Positions 1-6,489 of a stretch of DNA of 10,698 nucleotides are shown in pieces; the first letter of the stretch is position 1, and each line of letters opens with the position of its first letter. Position numbers and translations under genes: made by a program. The notes beneath the pieces are model-generated. The model made no database searches. It was not told the origin of the DNA and was given only the letters and a program-made list of their open reading frames with translations. Source of the DNA: Chloroflexota bacterium. Lineage in GTDB: Bacteria > Chloroflexota > Anaerolineae > Caldilineales > Caldilineaceae. Location: assembly GCA_016199425.1 (NCBI GenBank), contig JACQGT010000107.1:1-10698 (forward strand). Reading direction: 5' to 3'.

Positions 1-22
1 AGTTATGCCGAGGAGGGAGCAT

Positions 23-52
23 CCTCAGATGCGACCGGGGCGGCATCTGAGG
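23..52. repeat. Perfect 10-bp hairpin in upstream intergenic region
   Basis: CCTCAGATGC (23-32) and its exact reverse complement GCATCTGAGG (43-52) flank a 10-nt GC-rich loop. No T-run follows on either side, so a classical intrinsic terminator is not supported. It may end transcription of the gene left of the window, or be part of a dispersed intergenic repeat, because it lies directly beside the repeat motif at 59-76. Confidence 0.55.
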
Positions 53-58
53 CGGTGT

Positions 59-76
59 CCTGAGCCTGTCGAAGGG
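59..76. repeat. Dispersed intergenic motif CCTGAGCCTGTCGAAGGG
   Basis: The 18-mer at 59-76 is, from memory, a word found in high copy between genes of several unrelated bacterial genomes, usually in the form TTCGACAGGCTCAGG. When translated it gives the peptide PEPVEG, a familiar sign of a spurious ORF. I therefore do not call the short open frame at 5-205 a gene. Copy number in this genome cannot be seen from one window. Confidence 0.5.
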
Positions 77-118
77 ATGCCTGACTCCTTCAACTCAAAT
101 TGGACACACCTATTTGAA

Positions 119-195
119 TTGATCTGCGCTGATTTTGACAGGACTCATAGAAGATCAGTACAAATCTCTGTTTCAATCTGTTTGATCTGCGTCCA
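119..195. repeat. Degenerate ATCTG-rich repeat segment
   Basis: TTGATCTGCG occurs exactly twice (119-128 and 182-191). Further ATCTG or ATCTCTG words sit at 164-170 and 176-180, giving an irregular spacing of about 9-12 nt. This looks like a decayed short tandem or dispersed intergenic repeat. It also contains the candidate promoter at 135-164, so the two readings overlap. Confidence 0.35.
135..164 (+). promoter_or_regulatory. Candidate promoter of sugar transporter operon
   Basis: A perfect -35 hexamer TTGACA (135-140) is followed, after 18 bp, by TACAAA (159-164), which matches 4 of 6 bases of the -10 consensus. It points into the permease gene at 269 and would give a leader of about 100 nt. 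The transporter may instead be co-transcribed from a binding-protein gene left of the window. Confidence 0.35.
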
Positions 196-268
196 CTTCT
201 CATAGGCTGAACGGGTATAGCTGGACTTCTGCCCGAAACCCCTTCCACTCCAGAAAGGCGACCCGGTT

Positions 269-1216
269 GTGGCAAATCAAGTAACGCCGGCCATACTTGA
301 CGAAAGAGCGGTTCGTCGCGGATTTCTGACGTCCTGGCGGGTAGAATGGGCCGATAACAAGATGGCCTATTGGCTACTGCTGCCTAGCACTCTGGCCTTT
401 GCCGTCTTTTTGCTCTTTCCCATCGCCAATATGTTTGTCTCAGCCTTCTCCCAAGTGGACACCATTGGGCGTATCACTCAGGTGGGCACGCTGGACAACT
501 TCGAGGCGCTGGTGAACGATCAGCGCATGCCGATGATCGTCCGCCAGACTGTCATCTTTGCCTTCGGCACGGTCTGGTTGACCGTCCTCATTTCCCTGCC
601 CCTGGCCCTGATTCTCAACCGCCCCTTCCGCGGCCAGACCATCGCCAAGACGCTGATTCTGATCCCCTGGGCTATGCCCTTTGCCGTCTCCGCCATCACC
701 TGGCGTTGGATTTTCCACGGCCAACTGGGATCACTCAACTATCTGCTGGGCCAACTGGGGCTGATCAAAGAGTATATCGTCTGGCTCGGTGACCCGGTTC
801 TGGGTTTTGCCGCGGCGATGTTTGTGGAAGTCTGGTCGTCCATCCCCTTCATGACCATCACCTATCTGGCCGGGCTGCAAGCGATTCCGCCCCAAATCTA
901 CGACGCCGCCAAGATGGACGGAGCCAGCAATTGGCGCGAATTCTGGGACATGACTCTGCCACAGATGCGCCCGGTGATTCTGATCGTCACGCTTCTCTCC
1001 ATCATCTGGGCCTTTCGTTCGTTCGCCGTCATCTGGATTTTGACCGGCGGCGGCCCCCTCTATCGCACGGATATCGCCGTTACCTATCTGTTCAAGCTGG
1101 CCTTCACCAACCTGAACTTTGGGGCCGGTTTTGCGTTAGCGGTCTGTATTTTCATTGTTCTCACAATCTTCAGCCTCCTCTACACCTGGCTGCTCGGCAC
1201 ACGGGAGGACGCATGA
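269..1216 (+). CDS. CUT1 carbohydrate ABC transporter permease, MalF/UgpA type
   Basis: This is an inner-membrane subunit that pairs with the next permease to form the channel of a binding-protein-dependent sugar importer. The 315-aa protein starts at GTG 269, with a modest AAAGGCG ribosome site upstream. Hydrophobic segments lie near residues 34-58, 92-116, 127-146, 174-200, 234-257 and 283-309, the usual six-helix layout. The EAA loop that docks on the ATPase is at 211-230 (YDAAKMDGAS followed by the TLP turn). The GGGPLYRTDI motif near 260-269 is typical of MalF/UgpA-type permeases. Its stop overlaps the next start by 4 nt (ATGA), so the two are translationally coupled. The substrate cannot be read from the sequence. 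The nearby araA/araB genes suggest arabinose or arabino-oligosaccharides, which is inference only. Confidence 0.93.
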   Translation: MANQVTPAILDERAVRRGFLTSWRVEWADNKMAYWLLLPSTLAFAVFLLFPIANMFVSAFSQVDTIGRITQVGTLDNFEALVNDQRMPMIVRQTVIFAFGTVWLTVLISLPLALILNRPFRGQTIAKTLILIPWAMPFAVSAITWRWIFHGQLGSLNYLLGQLGLIKEYIVWLGDPVLGFAAAMFVEVWSSIPFMTITYLAGLQAIPPQIYDAAKMDGASNWREFWDMTLPQMRPVILIVTLLSIIWAFRSFAVIWILTGGGPLYRTDIAVTYLFKLAFTNLNFGAGFALAVCIFIVLTIFSLLYTWLLGTREDA

Positions 1217-2043
1217 ACTCGACGCGTACCATACGTGCGATCTCCTATGTCACGATCCTTCTGCCTGCGGTGCTGATCAGCATCTTTCCGCTGATTGTGA
1301 TGATCTCCACTTCGTTCAAGACCAGCCAGGAAGTCTATATCCCACCGCCCACCTTTCTGCCGCGCCAGCCGACTATCCAGAATTACTTCGATATCTGGAC
1401 CGTCGTTCCTCTGGGCACGTATTTTCGCAACAGTCTGGTGATCGGTCTTGGCTCTGCACTCATCGCTCTGGTGATGGCCGTGCCCGCTGCTTATGCCTTA
1501 GCCCGTTTTCGTTTTCAAGGCAAACGGATTTATATGCTCTTTTTGCTGGCAATCCAGATGTTTCCCCCTATCGTTATCGTGCTGGGTCTCTTTCGTCTGG
1601 TGGCCGCGCTCAATCTTGTGGACAGTTTATTGACGCTGATCCTGCTCAACGCCGTCTTCAGCCTCTCGTTTATGATCTGGCTGCTGATGGGCTATTTCGG
1701 CACAATTCCGCCGGAGATCGAGGAGGCAGCGATGATGGATGGCAATTCCCGTCTGGGCGCGATGCTGCGCATGACCCTGCCCCTCTCCTTGCCGGGGCTG
1801 GTGGCGGTCACGATTTTTGGCTTTATGAACGGTTGGAACGAATTCCTCTTCGCCCTGACTTTTATCCGCACCCAGGAGAACCTCCCCCTCACCATTGGTT
1901 TGTTCAAGTTTGTCACGCGCTTTCAGGTCCATTGGCACCAATTGATGGCCGCATCGCTCCTGACTACCGTTGTGGTGGTGATTCTCTTTATGCTGATCCA
2001 GAACCAACTGACCCGAGGCATGATTGCCACGGGTGAAAAGTAG
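1213..2043 (+). CDS. CUT1 carbohydrate ABC transporter permease, MalG/UgpE type
   Basis: This is the second channel subunit of the sugar importer. I start it at ATG 1213, not at the longer in-frame start at 931. The reasons are that ATG 1213 overlaps the upstream stop as ATGA, a GGGAGG ribosome site lies at 1203-1208, and the extra N-terminus would be a shadow of the first permease. The product is 276 aa. A long first membrane helix spans about 10-33, with more hydrophobic segments near 73-97, 108-131, 136-160, 192-215 and 244-265. The EAA loop is at 170-190 (EEAAMMDGNS, then MTLP). The C-terminal GMIATGEK is typical of MalG-like proteins. The ATPase gene follows 16 bp after the stop. Confidence 0.93.
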   Translation: MNSTRTIRAISYVTILLPAVLISIFPLIVMISTSFKTSQEVYIPPPTFLPRQPTIQNYFDIWTVVPLGTYFRNSLVIGLGSALIALVMAVPAAYALARFRFQGKRIYMLFLLAIQMFPPIVIVLGLFRLVAALNLVDSLLTLILLNAVFSLSFMIWLLMGYFGTIPPEIEEAAMMDGNSRLGAMLRMTLPLSLPGLVAVTIFGFMNGWNEFLFALTFIRTQENLPLTIGLFKFVTRFQVHWHQLMAASLLTTVVVVILFMLIQNQLTRGMIATGEK

Positions 2044-2059
2044 ACTGAAGGATTGTTCG

Positions 2060-3169
2060 ATGGCAAATGTAATCTGTCGTCAATTGACGAAACTGTATGG
2101 CGATACGCTGGCCGTCAAAGCCATCGATCTGGAAGTCTTCGAGGGGGAGTTTCTGGTGATCGTAGGGCCGTCTGGCTGCGGTAAGACCACCACCCTGCGC
2201 ATGATCGCCGGGCTGGAAAGCATCTCGGACGGTGAAATCCTCATCGACGGCAAAGTGGTCAATAAAGTGGAGCCGCGCCACCGGGACATCGCGATGGTCT
2301 TCCAGAACTACGCACTCTATCCCCACAAAAAAGTCTACGATAACATTGCCTATCCCCTACAACTGCGCCGTGTGCCCAAAGACGAGATTCGCTCACGGGT
2401 TGTGGAGACCAGCAGGCTGTTGGGGATCGAGCCGCTCCTGGAGCGGCGCATCCGCCAGCTTTCCGGGGGCGAACGCCAACGGGTGGCGCTGGGACGGGCG
2501 ATTATACGCCAGCCCCGCCTCTTTCTGATGGACGAGCCGCTGAGCAACCTGGACGCCCAGTTGCGCATCCAGATGCGCCGGGAGATCATTCGTCTGCAAC
2601 GCCAGTTGGGCATCACTACCGTCTACGTCACCCACGACCAGGTGGAGGCGATGACGATGGGGGATCGCATTGTCGTCATGCGCGGCGGTCTTGTCCAGCA
2701 GATCGGCGAACCCATGACCATCTACAATCATCCGGCCAACCGTTTCGTGGCCCGCTTCATCGGCAGCCCGCCCATGAACCTGTTTGACGGGGTGCTCGAA
2801 AACCGCAATGACAGGCTGGTTTTGTGCACCGGTTTTGCCGAGTACGCGCTGCCCGCGCAAGTGCAGGCCCGGCTGCCAAGCACTCATCTGGCAGGCGGTG
2901 CAGCGCCGGTTGTGTGTGGGATGCGGGCCGAAGATATGACGGTCGATCTGGCCGACGACGAATCCGACAATCACGCTCTGGGCGTCGTCGATCTAGTGGA
3001 ACCGCTTGGCTCCGATGTCTTCGTTAGTGTCAAGTTTGGAGAGGAGATGCTGCTGGCGCGCACCGCGCCGGACCTTCCCCTGCGCGAAACGCAGAAGGTG
3101 TGCCTCAAGCTGAACCTGGCCAAGATGCACTTTTTTGACCCCAAGACAGAGCAAAATCTATTGAGGTGA
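2060..3169 (+). CDS. Sugar ABC transporter ATP-binding protein, MalK/UgpC/MsmX type
   Basis: This cytoplasmic ATPase powers the two permeases encoded just upstream. I start it at ATG 2060 (AAGGA-like ribosome site just before) and not at the in-frame ATG 2024, which lies inside the previous gene. This gives 369 aa, the normal MalK length. Walker A GPSGCGKT is at 36-43, the Q-loop glutamine at 82, the signature LSGGE at 134-138, Walker B FLMDEP at 155-160, the D-loop SNLD at 162-165 and the switch histidine at 192. All the catalytic residues are present. The C-terminal 130 residues form the regulatory OB/TOBE region seen in MalK/UgpC (GSPPMNLF at the junction and GMRAEDM further on). ATPases of this class often serve several sugar importers, so it need not be dedicated to this one. 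Confidence 0.95.
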   Translation: MANVICRQLTKLYGDTLAVKAIDLEVFEGEFLVIVGPSGCGKTTTLRMIAGLESISDGEILIDGKVVNKVEPRHRDIAMVFQNYALYPHKKVYDNIAYPLQLRRVPKDEIRSRVVETSRLLGIEPLLERRIRQLSGGERQRVALGRAIIRQPRLFLMDEPLSNLDAQLRIQMRREIIRLQRQLGITTVYVTHDQVEAMTMGDRIVVMRGGLVQQIGEPMTIYNHPANRFVARFIGSPPMNLFDGVLENRNDRLVLCTGFAEYALPAQVQARLPSTHLAGGAAPVVCGMRAEDMTVDLADDESDNHALGVVDLVEPLGSDVFVSVKFGEEMLLARTAPDLPLRETQKVCLKLNLAKMHFFDPKTEQNLLR

Positions 3170-3172
3170 GGG

Positions 3173-3299
3173 TTGACTCTGCAAAAAGGCAAGATTCACC
3201 GCGGAGACGCGGAGGACACGGAGAAATACCCGCAGAGAACTCACCCCGGCGCCCTGTGGGCGCTGCGCCTCCGCGGTAAGGATTCTGGTTTTTTGCGTG
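3173..3299. repeat. GC-rich dispersed-type repeat with nested hairpins, convergent spacer
   Basis: The spacer between the ABC operon (+) and the dehydrogenase gene (-) holds an ACCGCGGAG-type repeat. ACCGCGGAGACGCGGAG (3198-3214) is mirrored by CTGCGCCTCCGCGGT (3263-3277), an imperfect inverted repeat. Inside it sits a 6-bp stem with a 3-nt loop (GCGCCC 3249-3254, GGGCGC 3258-3263). A run of six T lies at 3289-3294, about 12 nt after the plus-strand arm. From memory, sequences of this 'CCGCGGAGACGCGGAG' kind recur between genes in many environmental genomes and produce spurious ORFs rich in LRVLRVS peptides. It may also act as a two-way terminator here. Confidence 0.55.
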
Positions 3300-3315
3300 A
3301 ACCTGGGGTTGAGCC

Positions 3316-4071
3316 TCAGAAGGTCAACTGGCCGCCATCGATCACCAATTGGTGGCCAGTGATAAACCCCGAGTCCTGGGAGGCCAGATAGGCCACCGCC
3401 GCGGCCACCTCCTCCGGCTCCCCAAAACGATTGAGCGGAATTTTCTTGAGATAGCCTTCTACCCAACGGGGGTCTACCAGCGCGGGTTGGGTGAGCCGGG
3501 TTTTGATCAGCCCGGGACAGACGCTGTTGACCCGAATGTTGAGAGGCGCCAACTCAATCGCCATCGTCATCGTCAGCCCCACTACGCCAAACTTGGACGC
3601 GTTGTAGTGGGCCAGATCAGCTTCGCCCACCAGCCCGTTGGTGGAAGCCATATTGACGATGCGTCCGGCAATTTTGTGTGCGGCCATGTGGCGCGCCACC
3701 ACCTGGGAGCAAAGGAAGACACCGGTCAGGTTGATATCCAGAGTACGCTTCCACTTCTCGTCTGTAATCTCCAAAAAGGGTTCGTCGTAGGCCACCCCGG
3801 CAATATTGGCCAGCACGTCCACGCGACCGTAGGCAGCCAGGGCCGCGGTCAGCAGCGCCTCCACCCCGGCGCGGCTGGTCACATCCACCGGTACGAACGT
3901 AGCCAGACCGCCCGCCTCCCGGATCGTCTCCACGACGTGAGCGGCTCCGGCGGCGTCCATGTCCGCCACCACCACCGCAGCCCCTTCCCCGGCCAGACGG
4001 CGGGCCGTCGCCGCGCCGATGCCGTTGGCGGCTCCGGTCACAATGGCTACCTGATCTTCAAAACGTCGCAT
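3316..4071 (-). CDS. NAD-dependent short-chain dehydrogenase/reductase, classical SDR
   Basis: This is a Rossmann-fold oxidoreductase of 251 aa, the standard classical-SDR length. The cofactor motif TGAANGIG is at 12-19. Asp37 at the end of the second strand (ADMD) favours NAD over NADP. NIAG at 89-92 replaces the usual NNAG. The catalytic tetrad is complete: Asn114, Ser143, Tyr156 and Lys160 (HYNASK). PGLIKTRL follows the active site, and the C-terminal GHQLVIDGG is typical of the family. The start ATG at 4071 has a GGAG ribosome site about 9 nt upstream. The substrate is not readable. A sugar or polyol is plausible next to transport and arabinose genes, but this family covers steroids, acyl chains and alcohols too. 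It is transcribed alone from the promoter at 4113-4141. Confidence 0.9.
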   Translation of the reverse strand: MRRFEDQVAIVTGAANGIGAATARRLAGEGAAVVVADMDAAGAAHVVETIREAGGLATFVPVDVTSRAGVEALLTAALAAYGRVDVLANIAGVAYDEPFLEITDEKWKRTLDINLTGVFLCSQVVARHMAAHKIAGRIVNMASTNGLVGEADLAHYNASKFGVVGLTMTMAIELAPLNIRVNSVCPGLIKTRLTQPALVDPRWVEGYLKKIPLNRFGEPEEVAAAVAYLASQDSGFITGHQLVIDGGQLTF

Positions 4072-4112
4072 GGGGTTTCTCCGCTTTCTCTAGGTATTGG
4101 CGAATCGGGCAA

Positions 4113-4141
4113 ATTATAGCAGCCGACCACCGCAGTGCCAG
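4113..4141 (-). promoter_or_regulatory. Promoter of the SDR gene (extended -10)
   Basis: On the minus strand a perfect TATAAT (plus coordinates 4113-4118) is preceded by TGC, giving an extended -10. A CTGGCA -35-like hexamer (4136-4141) lies 17 bp further up. The predicted start of transcription is near 4106, leaving a leader of about 35 nt with a GGAG site before ATG 4071. One arm of the inverted repeat at 4119-4160 occupies the -10/-35 spacer. Confidence 0.6.
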
Positions 4142-4160
4142 TGAGTGAGTGGTCGGCTGC
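4119..4160. promoter_or_regulatory. 12-bp perfect inverted repeat over SDR promoter, operator-like
   Basis: GCAGCCGACCAC (4119-4130) and its exact complement GTGGTCGGCTGC (4149-4160) are separated by 18 bp, so the arms are centred 30 bp apart, close to three helical turns. The first arm lies within the spacer of the SDR promoter and the second just upstream of its -35. This position suits a repressor operator. A hairpin or terminator from a lost neighbour gene is the alternative, but no T-run is present. Confidence 0.4.
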
Positions 4161-4162
4161 GG

Positions 4163-4191
4163 TTCGGAAATTCGTGGATATGTGATACAAT
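4163..4191 (+). promoter_or_regulatory. Weak candidate promoter for xisI
   Basis: TACAAT (4186-4191) matches 5 of 6 bases of the -10 box and is preceded by TGA, an extended -10. The -35 at 17 bp (TTCGGA, 4163-4168) is poor. Transcription would start near 4198, just past the first ATG of the xisH remnant, leaving xisI with a leader of about 105 nt. It is divergent from the SDR promoter. Confidence 0.3.
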
Positions 4192-4194
4192 TCG

Positions 4195-4317
4195 ATGGAA
4201 GTCATCGGAGATTCGATAGAAAAGCGTGCGTTTAGAGAGGGGTGTTTGGAAGACGAAAATGTTGCGATTCTGACCTTTGATGCAGAAAAGGAGCAGATTG
4301 TTCAATGGACCAAATAG
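4195..4317 (+). pseudogene. xisH C-terminal remnant
   Basis: A 40-codon open frame from ATG 4195 to TAG 4315-4317 ends in ENVAILTFDAEKEQIVQW plus TK. This resembles the C-terminus of XisH family proteins as I recall them (hydrophobic strand, acidic turn, then an IVQWI-like end). XisH is normally about 135-140 aa and lies just before xisI with a short overlap. Here the end overlaps xisI by 13 nt, the expected arrangement, but an in-frame TGA at 4183 and unrelated sequence remove the first two thirds. The upstream part, including the nuclease-like core, is missing. It could still be expressed as a short peptide, but I read it as a relic. Confidence 0.6.
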
Positions 4318-4640
4318 AGCGTTATCGGCAAATCATCCGAAAAATGATCGAAGGCTATGCCGTCTTTCGCCCTGCAATGGGTGACGTGGAGATCGAAACG
4401 ATCTTTGATGAGGACAACGATCACTACGAACTGATGTACGCTGGCTGGAATGGTCCTTATCGCATCCACGGCAGCGTGCTGCACATCGACATCCGTAATG
4501 GCAAAGTCTGGATTCAGTACGACGGCACCGAAGATGGCATCGCTAACGAGTTGGTGGAGGCTGGCATTCCCCGCGAGCGCATTGTCTTGGCCTTCAAACC
4601 GCCTTCGATTCGCCCTCACACAGATTTCGCTGTCGCCTGA
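4305..4640 (+). CDS. xisI: XisI family protein (fdxN element excision controlling factor-like)
   Basis: The 111-aa product has the full length and typical layout of the XisI family: an N-terminal helix with YRQIIRKMIEGYA, a GWNGPYRIHG turn, then HIDIRNGKVWIQYDGTEDG and the highly typical IANELVEAGIPRERIVLAF, ending TDFAVA. XisI was named in Anabaena, where with XisF and XisH it is needed for excision of the fdxN element. Most family members lie far from any such element and their role is unknown. No recombinase or excision element is visible here. The usual partner xisH is reduced to a C-terminal fragment that overlaps this start by 13 nt, so this gene may be an orphan. The stop is followed by a hairpin shared with araB. 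Confidence 0.88.
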   Translation: MDQIERYRQIIRKMIEGYAVFRPAMGDVEIETIFDEDNDHYELMYAGWNGPYRIHGSVLHIDIRNGKVWIQYDGTEDGIANELVEAGIPRERIVLAFKPPSIRPHTDFAVA

Positions 4641-4660
4641 AAGCCTGAGCGCATAAAGAA

Positions 4661-4701
4661 ACGTGAAACGTGAGATCACCGGTCAATCTCACGTTTCACG
4701 T
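4661..4701. terminator. 16-bp hairpin between convergent xisI and araB
   Basis: ACGTGAAACGTGAGAT (4661-4676) pairs exactly with ATCTCACGTTTCACGT (4686-4701) around a 9-nt loop. It starts 1 nt past the araB stop codon and 20 nt past the xisI stop. On the minus strand the stem is followed by TTCTTTAT, a U-rich tail, so it best fits a terminator for araB. The plus-strand side has no T-run. Each arm is built from a repeated ACGTGA word. Confidence 0.65.
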
Positions 4702-4702
4702 C

Positions 4703-6388
4703 TTACGCCTCGCGCAACACCTCCGCCTTAATCGCCTTCAGCCGCTTCATCACATTGTTCTCTCCCCGGCCAAAGTAGTCGTGAAGCTGAACGTACTCGG
4801 CGAAGAGCTGGTCGTAGACCACCTGATGGGCCGCGATAGGCGTATAAACCACATCCTGCAAGCGGGCCATCTGTTCCACAGCCTCGCCAATCGAGTCGAA
4901 ACCGCCGGCGGCCTTGCCCGCAGCCACCGCGGCAAACATCGCCGAACCGAAGCCCCCGGCCTGGTCCGTCCCCGCTACGCGGATTTCCCGCCCGGTCACG
5001 TCGGCGTAGATTTGCATGAGCAGTCTGTTGCGCCCCGGCAGCCCGCCGCAGCCGACGATGCGGTCCACGGCCACGCCGTTGCTGTGAAAAGCGTCCACAA
5101 TCACCCGTGTGCCGTAGGCCGTGGCTTCGATGAGCGCCCGGTAGATATCCTCCGGCTTTGTCGCCAGCGTTGCGCCGACGAGCAGACCGCTCAGGTCCAC
5201 ATCCACCAGCACCGAGCGGTTGCCGTTCCACCAGTCCAGCGCCAACAGGCCGTGTTCGCCGGGCTTTTGCTGCGCGGCCAACTGCTCCAGATACTGGTGG
5301 ACATTCAGCCCACGCGCCGTAGCTGCCTCGTGATAGGCGGCGGGCACGCAATTGTCCACAAACCAGGCGAAGTGATCGCCCACGCAGGACTGGCCCGCTT
5401 CGTAGCCAAAGAGACCGGGAATGATGCCATCCTCGACGACGCCGCACATCCCCTCCACCACCTTTTCGGAATCGCCCAGCAGCATATGGCAGTTGGACGT
5501 GCCCATAATAATCACCATCACGCCCGGCTGGGTGACGGTGGAGGCGGGCACGGCCACGTGCGCGTCCACATTGCCGATGGCCACGCCGATGCCGGGACGC
5601 AGGCCGATTTTGGCCGCCATCTCTGGGGTCAGGCTGCCGGCGCGCTGGCCCAGGGGGTAGATGTCGGTGGAGAGCTTTTCCTCCACCAGATTTTCCAGGC
5701 GGGGGTCCAGGGCGGCGAAGAAGTCGTTGCCCGGATAGCCCGCCCGTTTGTTCCAGATGGCTTTGTAACCGGCGGTGCAGGCGTTGCGCCGCTCCTCGCC
5801 GGTCAATTGCAGGACAATCCAATCCGCGGCCTCCATAAATCCATCCGCCGCGGTGTAGACCTCCGGTGCGTCGTTCAGTGTCTCCCAAATTTTGGGGATC
5901 ATCCACTCCGAGGAGATTTTGCCGCCGTAGAGATTCAGCCACGGCTCACCCCGGGCCGCGGCAATTTCGTTGAGGCGGTTGGCTTCGGGCTGGGCCGCGT
6001 GGTGTTTCCAGAGCTTGACCCAGGCGTAGGGATTGTCCCGCCAACGTGGGTGCATGCAGAGCGCGCTGCCGTCCGCGGCCACGGGCAGCATTGTGCAGGC
6101 CGTGAAATCTGTGCCGATGCCGATCACATCCTCCGGGCTGACGTTGCCGGTGCGCAGGATTTGGGGGATCGTCTCCACCAGCACGTCGATGTAATTCTGG
6201 GGATTCTGCAGGGCGAAATCCGGGGGCAGGGGCTTGTCGCTGCCGGGCAGATGCTCGTCGATCACCCCGTCGCTATAGGGGTACACAGCCGAGGCGACCT
6301 CCTGGCCGCTGGTCACATCCACCAGCACCGCCCGCCCGGATTCGGTGCCGTAGTCAACGCCGATGGTGTATTTGTGGGAAGTAGTCAT
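4703..6388 (-). CDS. araB: Ribulokinase
   Basis: This cytoplasmic FGGY-family kinase phosphorylates L-ribulose with ATP to L-ribulose 5-phosphate, the second step of bacterial L-arabinose use. The protein is 561 aa; the E. coli enzyme is about 566. The N-terminal phosphate-binding strand is GVDYGTESGR (10-19) and the GIGTDFTACTMLP segment is at 90-102. The family's catalytic aspartate is Asp275 in GNVDAHVAVP, and the second nucleotide site is GTSNCHMLL (296-304). GCGGLPGRNRLLMQIYADV (447-465) and the DQAGGFGSA turn (475-483) are typical of ribulokinases. A GAGGAA ribosome site lies just upstream of ATG 6388. araA lies 101 bp upstream on the same strand, with a 24-bp hairpin between them. araD is not in the window. 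Confidence 0.95.
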   Translation of the reverse strand: MTTSHKYTIGVDYGTESGRAVLVDVTSGQEVASAVYPYSDGVIDEHLPGSDKPLPPDFALQNPQNYIDVLVETIPQILRTGNVSPEDVIGIGTDFTACTMLPVAADGSALCMHPRWRDNPYAWVKLWKHHAAQPEANRLNEIAAARGEPWLNLYGGKISSEWMIPKIWETLNDAPEVYTAADGFMEAADWIVLQLTGEERRNACTAGYKAIWNKRAGYPGNDFFAALDPRLENLVEEKLSTDIYPLGQRAGSLTPEMAAKIGLRPGIGVAIGNVDAHVAVPASTVTQPGVMVIIMGTSNCHMLLGDSEKVVEGMCGVVEDGIIPGLFGYEAGQSCVGDHFAWFVDNCVPAAYHEAATARGLNVHQYLEQLAAQQKPGEHGLLALDWWNGNRSVLVDVDLSGLLVGATLATKPEDIYRALIEATAYGTRVIVDAFHSNGVAVDRIVGCGGLPGRNRLLMQIYADVTGREIRVAGTDQAGGFGSAMFAAVAAGKAAGGFDSIGEAVEQMARLQDVVYTPIAAHQVVYDQLFAEYVQLHDYFGRGENNVMKRLKAIKAEVLREA

Positions 6389-6420
6389 TGATGGTTCCTC
6401 GTATCATCTGAAGGGCAAGC

Positions 6421-6479
6421 CCATCATCTCATCATCCCATCATCTCCTGCCGAGTGATGATGGGATGATGAGATGATGG
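6421..6479. repeat. Perfect 24-bp inverted repeat between araA and araB
   Basis: The arms 6421-6444 and 6456-6479 are exact complements around an 11-nt loop (TCCTGCCGAGT). They are built from repeated ATC/GAT triplets. The hairpin starts 10 nt past the araA stop codon and ends about 30 nt before the araB start. No run of T follows it on the minus strand, so it may be a partial terminator or a block to 3' exonuclease that gives araA more transcript than araB. It could also be a mobile intergenic hairpin. Confidence 0.8.
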
Positions 6480-6489
6480 TGTCGGTTCG

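Noticed and set aside
5..205. 66-aa plus-strand frame and overlapping minus-strand frame before the transporter
   Set aside because: The reading frame runs through a hairpin, a dispersed repeat word (peptide PEPVEG) and decayed ATCTG repeats.
3158..3466. 102-aa minus-strand frame over the ABC/SDR spacer
   Set aside because: Half is a shadow of the SDR gene and half is translation of the intergenic repeat.
4305..4640. Presence of an excisable element because of the XisI name
   Set aside because: No site-specific recombinase, direct-repeat borders or interrupted gene is visible. XisI family genes are usually unlinked to such elements.
4670..6391. 573-aa open frame on the plus strand opposite araB
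   Set aside because: It covers almost exactly the araB gene in antisense. GC-rich codon usage leaves such frames open by chance. The protein is rich in His, Gly and Arg and resembles no family, while araB is certain.
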